Of a stretch of 64,000 bases of DNA, positions 26,331 through 35,561 are shown piece after piece (position 1 is the first letter of the stretch; each line of letters starts with the position of its first letter). Source of the stretch: CG2-30-51-40 sp041753575 (lineage in GTDB: Bacteria > Desulfobacterota > DSM-4660 > Desulfatiglandales > Desulfatiglandaceae). Under the pieces are notes generated by a model. The model searched no databases. It was given only the letters and a program-made list of their open reading frames with translations, and was not told where the DNA came from. The stretch is from the NCBI GenBank assembly GCA_041753575.1, contig JBGSUA010000033.1, positions 1 to 64,000 on the forward strand, read 5' to 3'. A program made the position numbers and the translations under genes.

Positions 26331-26406
26331 TAGTCCTAATTGCCCATCCTTTTAGGGATTGCCGGCCGCTGTGCCTGGGCCCCCCACCCTTCAGGAGAGT
26401 CCCCAT

Positions 26407-27123
26407 TCAGGGATGCCTTGAGGTCAAGAGATAGCGATCCCTCCTGAGCCTTGCAAAGATTGTAGCTCCAGGGCAGGGCGCGACAAGTTTTTGAGAGTGC
26501 TGCTCTCCTATCACCTGAAAAAGCTCAAGGCAGCAGGAGCAAAGGTGGGCGCTTCTGTCTATTGAATATGGAATAAGTTTTCCATCGCTGTCTGTGAATA
26601 GGCGGGGGGAAATGAAATTAGCGTGGTTTGCCGATTGAGTAAGAAACAGAAGTTCATAATCTTCGATCTCTGAGCCAAGCCTTTTTGCCCATCTGAGATA
26701 GATTCGCTTTTCCGTATCCTCAACCTCCGACCACTGCTTCGGCGCCAGGGCGAGATAGGCCGGATCAGCGACAAGGCAAAGTTTATCGTCTCTCGTTGCA
26801 AGGGATTCAGGGACAAAATCACTTTCAGTTATTATGGCTGCCAGGTTGTTCTCAAATTGAGCGAGTTCAAATGAACTGACAACCAGATAAAGGCCGTTTT
26901 TGTCCGAGGCACGATACCAGCTTCCAGGCCTCTTGCAGGTTTCGTCCCAAACGGAAGGGGCAACCAGGGAGATCTTATTGATGGGATCAAGAGGGGTGCA
27001 CATTACGCCCTTTGCCTGCCTGAGCTTTACTCCCATCTCCGCTGAAACCTTCTCCAGATTTCCGACTTGGGATTCTTTGAGCCAGTAGGCAAATTTTCTA
27101 TAAGGTTCTTTATCTCTGCCCAT
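26407..27123 (-). CDS. Hypothetical protein
   Basis: 238 residues from ATG 27123 (GGGTGGAT upstream). The longer frame to 27201 has no ribosome site. It is soluble, mixed alpha/beta, without a signal peptide. Near the C-terminus the HLCSCCLELF stretch holds three Cys and one His close together, and the end contains FARLRRDRYLL. I do not recognise any domain. It is flanked by a small membrane protein gene and a divergent acyl-CoA synthetase-type gene, neither of which explains it. Confidence 0.6.
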   Translation of the reverse strand: MGRDKEPYRKFAYWLKESQVGNLEKVSAEMGVKLRQAKGVMCTPLDPINKISLVAPSVWDETCKRPGSWYRASDKNGLYLVVSSFELAQFENNLAAIITESDFVPESLATRDDKLCLVADPAYLALAPKQWSEVEDTEKRIYLRWAKRLGSEIEDYELLFLTQSANHANFISPRLFTDSDGKLIPYSIDRSAHLCSCCLELFQVIGEQHSQKLVAPCPGATIFARLRRDRYLLTSRHP

Positions 27124-27441
27124 ATCCACCCTTTTCCCCTGCTCTGTTTGAGAGCGTTGATAGTGGCATACAGGATGACTGATGGCAATGGAAAATAGCA
27201 TGGCCTGCGGCGATGTATTGGATATAGATTATTGGGGGCGGGCCGATACCCAGCAGACTCTTTTATCTGGCCTTCCGATGAGGCAACATCTTCAAGCCTC
27301 GCGCCTCCGTGATCGGGATATAGTCTTAAGCGTTTCTGTCTCCCGCGATATTTCCGTTGATGGAAGGGCGGGAGTCAAATAGGATAGACAAAGGCCTGTT
27401 TGTGCCTGTCAGCTTAGACCGCAAAGGAGAATAAACCCAGG
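27124..27441. other. Gene-free stretch between divergent genes
   Basis: About 320 bp. It ends with AAAGGAG ahead of the ATG at 27442. No repeat, RNA gene or clear promoter hexamers were seen. Confidence 0.4.
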
Positions 27442-28815
27442 ATGATGGAAAGGTTCTTTTACCCCCGAAGCGTTGCCGTTGTGGGCGCATCCCCGGACAG
27501 GCGAAAAGGGGGCAATGCAATTTTTTGCAATCTAAAAATTTCGCTATCAGCGGGTCTGTACCCGATAAACCCCCGCTACGGGGAGATCGAAGGCATCGGG
27601 TGCCTGCCGAGTGTTTCGGATCTGCCGGATGCCGTTGATCTGGTTATCGCCTTCATCCCCGCCCCTTCAATCCCTGCCCTGATTGATGAATGCGGAAGGA
27701 AAGGAATCAGGAGAGTCATGATCCAAAGTGCCGGCTTTGCGGAAACAGGGGAAGCCGGCCGGCTTCTGCAAGAGCGATGCAAGGCCGTTGCTAAAGCTTA
27801 TGGAATAAGGCTTTGGGGGCCTAACTGCATGGGCCTGATAAACGGCTACACCCGTTTTGTGGCCTCGTTTATGAGACCTTTTATATGGGAGCATAATCTG
27901 AAGGCAGGCGGGGTTTCTGTAATAGTTCAGAGCGGTATGCTCGCAGCCGGTTTTCTCATGCAGGTAATAAGCCAAGGCTGCTTCGGCCTGAGCAAGGCAT
28001 GTTCCATAGGCAACCGTTCCGACATCAATGAATCCGATATACTGGAATATCTTAGAGATGACCAATCAACAAAGGTCGTTGGCCTTTATCTTGAATCAAT
28101 CGCAGATATTCCCAGGTTCAGGAAAGCTGTAAAGACCCTCGGTAAACCCATTGTTCTGCTTAAAGGGGGAATAAGCCCCTTTGGGGCAAAGGCTGCACTA
28201 AGCCACACTGCCAGCCTTGCTGAGGATGCCGCAGTGGCGGAGGGTTTTTTCCGGCAGTTGGGGATAGAGAGGGCCTATGACATAATGCAGTTGACGGATT
28301 TCCTGAAGGCCCTGAATGGGGGCAACTATTATAAGAAGGCAGGAAAAGGGGTTGCGGTGGTAACTTTCAGCGGAGCGGCCGGCATTGTTACTGCCGACCA
28401 TATTTCAAGGGCCGGCCTTGAACTGGCGAGGCTGGGAAATGAAACCACAGAGGCCCTTTCAAAGATATTTCCTAAATGGATGCGGCCTGATAACCCGGTG
28501 GATATATGGCCTTCCCTGGAGCAGCATCCAAGATCGCTTACATATGGCGTAACCTTGAAGGCCCTGCTGGAAGACCCCTTCGTTGATGCGGTATTTCTCC
28601 ATGTCTTTGCGGATCCTGACCCTCAGGGCGAATATAACTCATTTCTTGATTCCATTGGAAAGCTGGGGAAGCCTGTCGTGGGATGGATGATAGGTGATAC
28701 CGCGCATTTTAAAGGACTCAAAGAGAAGATGGAGGCAACGGGCATACTTGTGTACGATGAGATAGGGCGAGGTGTTGAGGTCCTTAGGCTTCTTCTCGCA
28801 GAAGGGCGTCTATGA
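27442..28815 (+). CDS. ADP-forming acyl-CoA synthetase, alpha-subunit type
   Basis: 457 residues: CoA-binding Rossmann domain at the N-terminus (FFYPRSVAVVGASPDRRKGG), then two ligase-CoA domains. The phospho-His region SHTASLAED near 252-260 matches the catalytic His of archaeal acetyl-CoA synthetase (ADP-forming) alpha chains. These enzymes convert an acyl-CoA, ADP and phosphate to acid, CoA and ATP. The ATP-grasp beta subunit or domain is absent from the protein and from the window, so it must be supplied in trans or the protein does something else. AAAGGAG precedes the ATG by about 13 bases. Confidence 0.85.
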   Translation: MMERFFYPRSVAVVGASPDRRKGGNAIFCNLKISLSAGLYPINPRYGEIEGIGCLPSVSDLPDAVDLVIAFIPAPSIPALIDECGRKGIRRVMIQSAGFAETGEAGRLLQERCKAVAKAYGIRLWGPNCMGLINGYTRFVASFMRPFIWEHNLKAGGVSVIVQSGMLAAGFLMQVISQGCFGLSKACSIGNRSDINESDILEYLRDDQSTKVVGLYLESIADIPRFRKAVKTLGKPIVLLKGGISPFGAKAALSHTASLAEDAAVAEGFFRQLGIERAYDIMQLTDFLKALNGGNYYKKAGKGVAVVTFSGAAGIVTADHISRAGLELARLGNETTEALSKIFPKWMRPDNPVDIWPSLEQHPRSLTYGVTLKALLEDPFVDAVFLHVFADPDPQGEYNSFLDSIGKLGKPVVGWMIGDTAHFKGLKEKMEATGILVYDEIGRGVEVLRLLLAEGRL

Positions 28816-28848
28816 TTCTCTGATCGTTCAATCATTAATTATCTTAGG

Positions 28849-28880
28849 GCGGCTTTTTTCCTTTTCGGCGCAGGGCATAG
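28849..28880 (-). pseudogene. C-terminal remnant of a small Cys-rich gene
   Basis: On the minus strand this reads MPCAEKEKSRPK and then a few residues to a stop. The 59-residue gene at 43047-43226 contains MPCAEKEKGRPK. About 33 bases are nearly identical at the two places, and similarity ends upstream here. It is therefore probably a fragment of a second copy left at a rearrangement edge. Confidence 0.45.
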
Positions 28881-28936
28881 TCTGCCTGTGAGATGATGAT
28901 TCCTGGAATCCTCCAGAAACCACATTTCTAAACATC

Positions 28937-28956
28937 AATACTGACCGGTCAGTATT
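28937..28956. promoter_or_regulatory. Perfect 20-bp palindrome, probable TetR-family operator
   Basis: AATACTGACCGGTCAGTATT is its own reverse complement over all 20 bases. The TGACCGGTCA core is a common shape for TetR-family operators controlling acyl-CoA metabolism. It lies 330 bp upstream of the tetR-like gene that heads the operon. I saw no second copy in the window. Confidence 0.6.
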
Positions 28957-29242
28957 ATTTATCTGTAAAAACACTGTTTATCACGAATCTTTGAAGGCTG
29001 GTTTCTTGGCAAAAACCTGATTCAGCCACCCGCTCAAAGTCCTCTAAATAAGAACTGTCATTTATCGAGTCTCTAAACAATTTAACATTATGATAATATT
29101 TAATAATATCTTGATATATGTGGTTTGTTGGATAGATGCTGCAATTCTTGTCTCTCGGCAAGAAATCGGAGAAAAGTTGGAGCAGTTCAAAAAAACCTTG
29201 ACATTCACAATATCTTCTATGATCATACCAACCGTTTAGCAT
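28955..29242 (-). CDS. Uncertain small open frame in AT-rich DNA
   Basis: 95 residues from ATG 29242, divergent from the tetR-like gene, ending at the palindrome. The sequence (MLNGWYDHRRYCECQGFFELL...) looks protein-like, and a long open frame is unexpected in such AT-rich DNA. No domain is recognised, and the ribosome site (AGGGG, 11 bases away) is weak. It may be a foreign gene or a chance frame. Confidence 0.3.
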   Translation of the reverse strand: MLNGWYDHRRYCECQGFFELLQLFSDFLPRDKNCSIYPTNHIYQDIIKYYHNVKLFRDSINDSSYLEDFERVAESGFCQETSLQRFVINSVFTDK

Positions 29243-29286
29243 TTGAATAAGAACCCCTAATACTTCAAATTCAAAAAAAGGCGACA

Positions 29287-29877
29287 ATGAGGATAAGAAA
29301 AGAGACGGGGAAAAGAATCATCCAGGCAGCCCTCGAATTGTTCGTTCGCAATGGTTATCATGGCACCTCCATTAATCAAATCACTCAAAAGATAGGCCTC
29401 TCCAAGGGGGCCCTTTATTCACATTTCAGCAGCAAGGGTGAACTTCTTCTACAAATCATTGAGGAATTCGATTCCCAATATATCGAAAAATTGATCAAGA
29501 CAGTAAGTGATTATGAAGGAAACGCCCTCGAAAAGCTCAACTGGGCAATAGATTTTAGTTCCAAATTCGCATTAGAAAACCCGAATCTCTGTTTTTTTTT
29601 GACTTTTCTCACGATGGAATTGAATGCCGACGTGGATTTCCAGCCCGCTTTGAAACGTGTCTATCGAAAGTATGAAAAATTAATAAGCGATGTGATTAAA
29701 CATGGGATAAGCCAAGGTCTAATAAAGAAGAGTATTGATCCTGATATGGGTGCCTTGACTTTCATGGCAATTCATGACGGCGTTCTTCACCAATGGTACC
29801 TTAACCGCTTTCATGTGGACGGCAGGCATTACGTAAAAACATTTCGGACCATATTCATGGAAGGTTTTAAAGCATGA
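29287..29877 (+). CDS. TetR/AcrR-family transcriptional regulator
   Basis: 196 residues. The N-terminal helix-turn-helix is complete (GTSINQITQKIGLSKGALYSHFSSKGELL, residues ~27-55), and the helical ligand domain follows. It is the first gene of the thiolase/Liv/acyl-CoA synthetase operon, so it probably represses that operon and responds to an acyl-CoA. The palindrome 330 bp upstream is a candidate binding site. No strong ribosome site is visible before the ATG. Confidence 0.88.
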   Translation: MRIRKETGKRIIQAALELFVRNGYHGTSINQITQKIGLSKGALYSHFSSKGELLLQIIEEFDSQYIEKLIKTVSDYEGNALEKLNWAIDFSSKFALENPNLCFFLTFLTMELNADVDFQPALKRVYRKYEKLISDVIKHGISQGLIKKSIDPDMGALTFMAIHDGVLHQWYLNRFHVDGRHYVKTFRTIFMEGFKA

Positions 29878-30003
29878 GATTATGTGAATTTTTCTCTGAG
29901 TCTTGTAACAGCATTTGGTTGCTTTTTTAAAAGTTCAGGCAAGTTGGCAAGATTGAGGTTTGATCTCAATTTCAATTATAAGGATCTGGAGGTCTCTTTA
30001 AAC

Positions 30004-31176
30004 ATGAAAAAAGTTGTTATTGCTAGCGCTGCAAGGACTCCAATTGGCACATTCGGTGGTTCTTTGAAGCCCGTTAAGACTGTAGATCTAATTATTACGG
30101 TCATGCAAGAAGTCTTGAACAGGGCTGGGCTGAAAAAGGAGAATCTGGACCAGGTGATTTTGGGAAACTGCTTTGACCCCATCGATCAAAACATAGGCCG
30201 GGTGTCCTCTCTTATCATGGGCGTGCCCTATGATGTTCCCGGCTACACCATAAATTGTGCCTGCGCATCTGCTTCCCAGGCCATTATTACGGGTGCCAAC
30301 GCTATTTACCAGGATCAGGCTGACATTATTATCGCCGGGGGTGTCGAATCAATGAGCAATTCTCCATATATAATGGAAACAGCTCGATGGGGACAGCGTC
30401 TGCGCCATGCTCAGGCCACTGATCTGGTATGGAAATCGATGCAGGAGTACCCGGTCGGCGGCGGGATGGGGTTAGCCGCTGAACGGCTTGCGGAGAAATA
30501 TAAACTCAGCCGAGAAGAGCAGGATGAATTGGCCCTAGTCAGTCACCAGCGCGCGATAAGGGCCATCAAGGAAGGAAGATTTAAAAAAGAAATCGTACCT
30601 GTTGAGGTTGAACTTGGCAAGGGGCGAACAGCCCAGGTAACCACCGACGAGCACCCGAGAGAAGAAACCACCCTTGAAACGTTGGCAAAGTTGGGCCCGG
30701 CATTTAAGGAAGGGGGCACCGTGACAGCAGGCAATTCATCGGGGATCAACGACGGGGCGGCTGCAGTAATTATAATGAGCGATGAAAAGGCCAACGAACT
30801 CGGCATATTACCTATTGCCACCATTCGGGCATGTAGTACAGTGGCCGTTGATCCGCATTTAGTTGGGATAGCGCCGGTTCCTGCCATAAAAGAAGTCCTG
30901 AATAAAAGCGGGTTGTCACTTAATGACATACAGCTATTTGAGATCAACGAGGCATTTGCATCATACTATATTTCTACCGAAAGGGAACTGGGCCTTAATC
31001 GTGAAAACACGAATGTGAATGGTAGCGGCATTTCGCTGGGTCACCCGGTCGGCTGCACTGGCTGCCGTATTTTAGTTACACTCCTTCATGAAATGGAAAG
31101 GCAGGGTCTGAACTTAGGCATCTCTTCGCTTTGCGCTGGCGGAGGAGTTGGAACAGCCATACTTGTGGAACGGTAG
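30004..31176 (+). CDS. Thiolase (acetyl-CoA acyltransferase)
   Basis: 390 residues, the usual length. The acylated Cys is Cys87 in INCACASA; the other catalytic blocks are NEAFASY (His/Asn region), GHPVGCTGCR and CAGGGVG near the C-terminus. It cleaves a 3-ketoacyl-CoA with CoA to acetyl-CoA and a shortened acyl-CoA, or runs the reverse. ATG 30004 follows GGAGGTC by about 11 bases; an upstream in-frame start at 29884 would add 40 residues that do not belong to the family. It lies between tetR and the Liv ATPase genes, consistent with oxidation of the imported acid. Confidence 0.93.
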   Translation: MKKVVIASAARTPIGTFGGSLKPVKTVDLIITVMQEVLNRAGLKKENLDQVILGNCFDPIDQNIGRVSSLIMGVPYDVPGYTINCACASASQAIITGANAIYQDQADIIIAGGVESMSNSPYIMETARWGQRLRHAQATDLVWKSMQEYPVGGGMGLAAERLAEKYKLSREEQDELALVSHQRAIRAIKEGRFKKEIVPVEVELGKGRTAQVTTDEHPREETTLETLAKLGPAFKEGGTVTAGNSSGINDGAAAVIIMSDEKANELGILPIATIRACSTVAVDPHLVGIAPVPAIKEVLNKSGLSLNDIQLFEINEAFASYYISTERELGLNRENTNVNGSGISLGHPVGCTGCRILVTLLHEMERQGLNLGISSLCAGGGVGTAILVER

Positions 31177-31240
31177 AGTGAGAGACTCAATCGGACAACA
31201 CGGCTGACTTGATTTGGAGTTCGGGGCCTAAAATGAAATC

Positions 31241-32035
31241 ATGCTGAAGGTCAACAACATTGAAGTTGTTTATAATGATGTCATTTTGGTGCTAAAGGGC
31301 ATCTCTCTGGAGGTGCCCAATGGCGCCGTCGTAGCTCTCCTGGGAGCTAACGGTGCGGGCAAAACCACTACCCTAAGGGCCATCTCTGGTATTCTAGATT
31401 GCGAAAACGGGGAACTGGAATATGGGCAAATCGAGTTTATGGGAGAGCCGATTCACCGGTTGGATCCTGACAAAATTGTCAAAATGGGTATCACAATGGT
31501 TCCCGAAGGCCGCAGGATATTCAAAGACCTGAACGTTGTGGAAAACATAATGATCGGTGCACACACAAGGACGGACAGAAAGGGGGTGAAGCGTGATCTT
31601 CAAATGATTTTCGGCTACTTTCCTGTACTGGCAAGCAGAAAAAATCAACTTGCCATATTCCTTTCCGGCGGCGAACAGCAAATGCTTGTTATTGGCAGGG
31701 CTCTTGTATCCAATCCCAAGCTGATGATGCTGGATGAGCCTTCGCTGGGTCTTGCACCCATGTTAGTCAAAGAAATTTTTGGCATGCTCAGGGTAATCAA
31801 CCAGAAGCAGAATGCCGGTATTCTACTCGTTGAGCAAAACGCACGGCTAGCGCTCAGGTTCGCCAAATATGGTTATATCATGGAGAATGGCAAAATTGTC
31901 CTGGACGGTCCTACCGCTCGTTTAATCGAGAATGAAGATGTTAAGGAGTTTTATCTGGGCGTGACCGATGAGATGGAAAAAAAGAGTTATGCCGAGGTTA
32001 AACATTATAAACGACGCAAGCGGTGGCTTTCATAA
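31241..32035 (+). CDS. livF: Branched-chain amino acid-type ABC transporter ATPase (LivF-like)
   Basis: 264 residues. Walker A GANGAGKTT, signature LSGGEQQM, Walker B LMMLDEPS and the switch His region VEQNARLAL are all present. It energises a Liv-type importer with the LivG, LivH, LivM and binding-protein genes downstream. The C-terminus carries about 30 extra residues (EMEKKSYAEVKHYKRRKRWLS). The ribosome site is weak. In this setting, with acyl-CoA synthetase and beta-oxidation genes, the cargo is more likely a carboxylic acid than an amino acid. Confidence 0.9.
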   Translation: MLKVNNIEVVYNDVILVLKGISLEVPNGAVVALLGANGAGKTTTLRAISGILDCENGELEYGQIEFMGEPIHRLDPDKIVKMGITMVPEGRRIFKDLNVVENIMIGAHTRTDRKGVKRDLQMIFGYFPVLASRKNQLAIFLSGGEQQMLVIGRALVSNPKLMMLDEPSLGLAPMLVKEIFGMLRVINQKQNAGILLVEQNARLALRFAKYGYIMENGKIVLDGPTARLIENEDVKEFYLGVTDEMEKKSYAEVKHYKRRKRWLS

Positions 32036-32054
32036 GGTAAGGAACTCAGGCTCA

Positions 32055-32819
32055 ATGGACTTAATAGAGATCAAGCAGTTGTCTTTAGTTTTTGGCGGTA
32101 TTACTGCGCTTAATAAGGTTCAGACAAGAGTTAAGAAAGGACAGATCCACGCCATCATCGGTCCTAACGGGGCAGGTAAGACATCTCTTTTTAATTGCTT
32201 GAGCGGCGTCTATATCCCTACTGAAGGTGATATTCTATTAGAAGGCAAAAGTATTGTTGGTATAAAGCCTCATAAGATTGCCAAGTTGGGAATAGCCCGT
32301 ACCTTTCAGAACATCGAGCTTTTTGCCAATATGAATGTTATCGATAATCTCTTCCTAGGCCGCCATATACACATGACTTCGGGGCCATTCAGCGGCTTTC
32401 TTTTTTACGGCAAAGCGCTCAGGGAAGAGGTGAGAAACCGTCTGAAGGTGGAAGAAATCATAGACTTTCTGGAAATCGAAAAGGTCAGAAAGCAAATGGT
32501 GGGTTCCCTGCCATATGGAATTCAGAAAAGGGTTGAATTAGGCCGGGCACTGGTTATGGATCCAAAAATTCTTCTCTTGGATGAACCAGCGGCAGGGATG
32601 AACGTGGAGGAGACCGAGGACATTGCCCGGTTTGTCTTGGATATCAAGGAGGAGTTGGGAATTACCATTATCCTTGTAGAGCACGATATGGGTGTGGTCA
32701 TGGATATCGCCGATGAGATCACAGTGCTTGACTTCGGCTTAAAAATTGCCCAGGGGACTCCCCGGGATATCCAATTAAACCCTAAGGTCATTGAGGCATA
32801 TCTGGGGCAAGAAGAGTAG
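32055..32819 (+). CDS. livG: Branched-chain amino acid-type ABC transporter ATPase (LivG-like)
   Basis: 254 residues from ATG 32055, 19 bp after LivF; AAGGAA lies upstream. Walker A is GPNGAGKTS and Walker B ILLLDEPA. The signature loop is LPYGIQKRVE instead of LSGGxxR, as is common in LivG proteins. The insertion after Walker A (GIARTFQNIELFANMNV) is typical of the family. It pairs with LivF as the second ATPase. Confidence 0.9.
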   Translation: MDLIEIKQLSLVFGGITALNKVQTRVKKGQIHAIIGPNGAGKTSLFNCLSGVYIPTEGDILLEGKSIVGIKPHKIAKLGIARTFQNIELFANMNVIDNLFLGRHIHMTSGPFSGFLFYGKALREEVRNRLKVEEIIDFLEIEKVRKQMVGSLPYGIQKRVELGRALVMDPKILLLDEPAAGMNVEETEDIARFVLDIKEELGITIILVEHDMGVVMDIADEITVLDFGLKIAQGTPRDIQLNPKVIEAYLGQEE

Positions 32820-32822
32820 AAT

Positions 32823-34622
32823 ATGAAAGAAGATACCATCCCGAAGTTGTTCTTAAGAAACAGGAATCGTTACCAGATCAAAGTCGCTCTGAGGGAAAAG
32901 GACTTGGGGATCTGGCAAAACGTCACATGGGAGGATTACTGGAACCATGTCTGCTTCTTCGGCCTGGGCCTCAAGACTCTTGGTCTAAAAAACGGGGATA
33001 AGGTTTCCGTACTCGGAGATAATTGCAGGGAATGGCTTTACGCTGATCTGGCCGCCCAGGGTTCAGGGGCCGTAACCGTGGGCATATATCCGACCGACGT
33101 GGCAAGCCAGGTGAGGTATATCCTTGAACACTCTGCATCAAGCTTTGTGGTTTGTAAGGACCAGGAGCAGGTTGACAAGATTATGGAAGTGAAAGGCGGT
33201 CTTCCGTTGCTGGAAAAGATCATTGTAATAGAAATGAAAGGTCTCCGCCGCTACAAAGATCCATTAATCATCAGCTTTAAAGAGGTAGAGCAACTTGGTG
33301 AGAAGCTTCACAGTGAACAACCAAGCCTATTCGAGGGAATGGTAGAACATACAAATCCGGACGATGTCGCAATCATCGTTTACACCTCCGGCACGACTGG
33401 GCCGCCCAAAGGAGCAATGATAAGCCATAGAAATATGGTGGCCATGATAGAGGGTCTTTCACAGGTCCTTAAGTTTCGCAAGAGCGACACTTTTGTATCG
33501 GCACTTCCGTTGTGCCATATAGCTGAGCGTATGTTTTCTCTTATCTTTCCTATGTGGGCGGGTTGTACAGTGAACTTCGCTGAAAGTATCGCAACGCTCC
33601 AGGAAGATATGAAGGAAATCTCCCCCACCGCGTTCCTAAACGTTCCGCGAATCTGGGAAAAGATTTATTCCAACATCTTGATCAAAATGCAGGACGCCAT
33701 ATTCTTCAAACGATGGATCTTCAGGGCCATGATGCCTATCGGGCATAGGGTGGCCGGATATAAACTGGATTTTAAACCCACGCCCATTCAATGGAAAATT
33801 CTTTACGGCATTGCCTATCTGCTACTGTTCCGGGCACTGAGAAACCAGTTAGGACTGCTGCAGGCAAAGATCCTTGTAAGCGGTGCAGCCCCTTTGTCAG
33901 CGGATATCATGAAGTTTTTTCATGCCATAGGCCTTCCCATTCGCGAATGTTACGGCATGACGGAAATCAGCGGAATATCCTTTATGCCCAGAAATGGAGA
34001 AATAAAGATCGGAGGCGTGGTTGGGAAGCCGATACCGGGTGTTGAATTCAAAATAGCAGAAGATGGAGAAATCCTGCAGAGGGGAGAATCTGTCTTCAAA
34101 GGCTATTACGGCAATCCTGAGGCTACAAAGGAGACTATCCATGAAGGCTGGGTTCATACAGGTGATGTGGGAGAGATAGATGAGGACGGCGATCTCAAGA
34201 TAACCGATCGCAAAAAGGATATCATTATCACTGCCGGTGGCAAAAACATTGCCCCTTCTGAAATAGAAAATAGACTCAAGTTCAGTCCGTATATCAACGA
34301 GGCTATCGTCATTGGTGACCGTCGCAAGTATCTGACCTGCCTGATACAGATTGAAATGTTAAACGTGGAAAACTGGGCACAGAACAGGAAGATCGCCTAT
34401 ACCAATTACAAGAGCCTGGCCACCCATCCGGATATTTACAAACTCATTCAAGGGGAGATAGAAAATGCCAATAAGCATTTTGCAAGGGTGGAGACCATAA
34501 AAAAATTTACAATTTTGGACAAGGAACTTGATCCCGATGACCAGGAAGTAACAGCCACCATGAAGGTTAAGCGGTCCATGATCGAGAAAAAATTCAAGCA
34601 CCTTATTGACGCTATGTATTAG
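32823..34622 (+). CDS. Long-chain acyl-CoA synthetase (AMP-forming)
   Basis: 599 residues. The P-loop is YTSGTTGPPKGAMISH; downstream are ECYGMTE, GWVHTGDVGEIDEDGDL, ITDRKKDIIITAGGKNIAP and the C-terminal catalytic Lys region. It activates a carboxylic acid to its CoA thioester with ATP. Starting 4 bp after livG, it is embedded among Liv transporter genes, so uptake and activation of the same acid are probably coupled. Length and motifs fit the FAA1/FadD15-like group; substrate chain length cannot be set from sequence. Confidence 0.92.
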   Translation: MKEDTIPKLFLRNRNRYQIKVALREKDLGIWQNVTWEDYWNHVCFFGLGLKTLGLKNGDKVSVLGDNCREWLYADLAAQGSGAVTVGIYPTDVASQVRYILEHSASSFVVCKDQEQVDKIMEVKGGLPLLEKIIVIEMKGLRRYKDPLIISFKEVEQLGEKLHSEQPSLFEGMVEHTNPDDVAIIVYTSGTTGPPKGAMISHRNMVAMIEGLSQVLKFRKSDTFVSALPLCHIAERMFSLIFPMWAGCTVNFAESIATLQEDMKEISPTAFLNVPRIWEKIYSNILIKMQDAIFFKRWIFRAMMPIGHRVAGYKLDFKPTPIQWKILYGIAYLLLFRALRNQLGLLQAKILVSGAAPLSADIMKFFHAIGLPIRECYGMTEISGISFMPRNGEIKIGGVVGKPIPGVEFKIAEDGEILQRGESVFKGYYGNPEATKETIHEGWVHTGDVGEIDEDGDLKITDRKKDIIITAGGKNIAPSEIENRLKFSPYINEAIVIGDRRKYLTCLIQIEMLNVENWAQNRKIAYTNYKSLATHPDIYKLIQGEIENANKHFARVETIKKFTILDKELDPDDQEVTATMKVKRSMIEKKFKHLIDAMY

Positions 34623-34663
34623 TTCCTAGGTCATACCTTGCCGAATCAGGAAGGAATACTCGA

Positions 34664-35560
34664 ATGAATACAGGCTTTATGTTTTTCATCCAGTTAATGA
34701 TCAGCGGAATAGCCTTGGGCTGTCTTTATGCTTTGATCGCAGTTGGATTCGTGCTTATTCTCAAGGCCACTGATATCCTGAATTTCGCCCAGGGAGAGGT
34801 AATTATGCTCTCTGCCTTTATTTGTTACTTTTTAGTGACAACTTTTCATTTACCTTTCCTGCTGGCCGTCCTGCTTACAGGGATCATCGCCGGCTTTATG
34901 GGGGTCGCAACTGAAAGACTGGTTCTCCGTCCCATGCTCGGGCAACCGGTGTTTGCCGTTGTCATGGTCACGATAGGCCTGAGTATCTTTTTGAGAAGCA
35001 TGGCAGGCATCATCTTTGGCTATAATAATCTGGTTTTCCCTTCCCCTTTTCCAAACGAAGCGGTCAGAACGGGCGGGATTGTCCTTTCTCAGACCGAGAT
35101 CTGGATTATGCTTTCAACCTTCCTGCTTATCACTACATTTTTTATTTTCTTCAAATATTCCCGTATGGGTCTGGCCATGAGAGGAACTGCTGATGATCAG
35201 GATGTCGCCCTCTTAATGGGTATAAGTGTTAAGCGGGTCTTCGCATTGATCTGGGCTGTCTCCTTTGTGACCGCTGCTGTCGCCGGCGTTTTCCTGGCCA
35301 ATCTCATGGTGATCAATCTCGGGCTAACCTTGGTTGCCATCAGCGCGTTTCCGGCGATTATTCTGGGTGGTCTGGAAAGTATTCCCGGCGCGATTATCGG
35401 GGGGATTGCCATCGGGATCATTGAGAATCTGGCCGGAGGATATTTGGACCAGATCATCGGAGGAGGGGTAAAAGATGTCACTCCTTTTGTGGTCCTTTTC
35501 TTGGTGTTGATGATAAGGCCTTACGGGCTTTTTGGAAAAAGGGAAATCGAAAGGGTTTAA
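34664..35560 (+). CDS. livH: Liv-type ABC transporter permease (LivH-like)
   Basis: 298 residues with about eight membrane helices and the LivH signatures GCLYALIAVGFVLILKATDILNFAQGE and GILE-like AFPAIILGGLESIPGAIIGG. One of the two permeases of the importer. Its 3' end overlaps or abuts the LivM gene. Confidence 0.92.
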   Translation: MNTGFMFFIQLMISGIALGCLYALIAVGFVLILKATDILNFAQGEVIMLSAFICYFLVTTFHLPFLLAVLLTGIIAGFMGVATERLVLRPMLGQPVFAVVMVTIGLSIFLRSMAGIIFGYNNLVFPSPFPNEAVRTGGIVLSQTEIWIMLSTFLLITTFFIFFKYSRMGLAMRGTADDQDVALLMGISVKRVFALIWAVSFVTAAVAGVFLANLMVINLGLTLVAISAFPAIILGGLESIPGAIIGGIAIGIIENLAGGYLDQIIGGGVKDVTPFVVLFLVLMIRPYGLFGKREIERV

Positions 35561-35561
35561 G

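Larger units (their letters stand above)
28816..29286. other. AT-rich intergenic region at the left edge of the Liv operon
   Basis: 470 bp that turns clearly AT-rich after about 28900. It contains a remnant of a small Cys-rich gene (28849-28880), a perfect 20-bp palindrome (28937-28956) and one uncertain leftward open frame (28955-29242), each listed separately. It is the likely control region of the TetR-headed operon. Confidence 0.5.
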
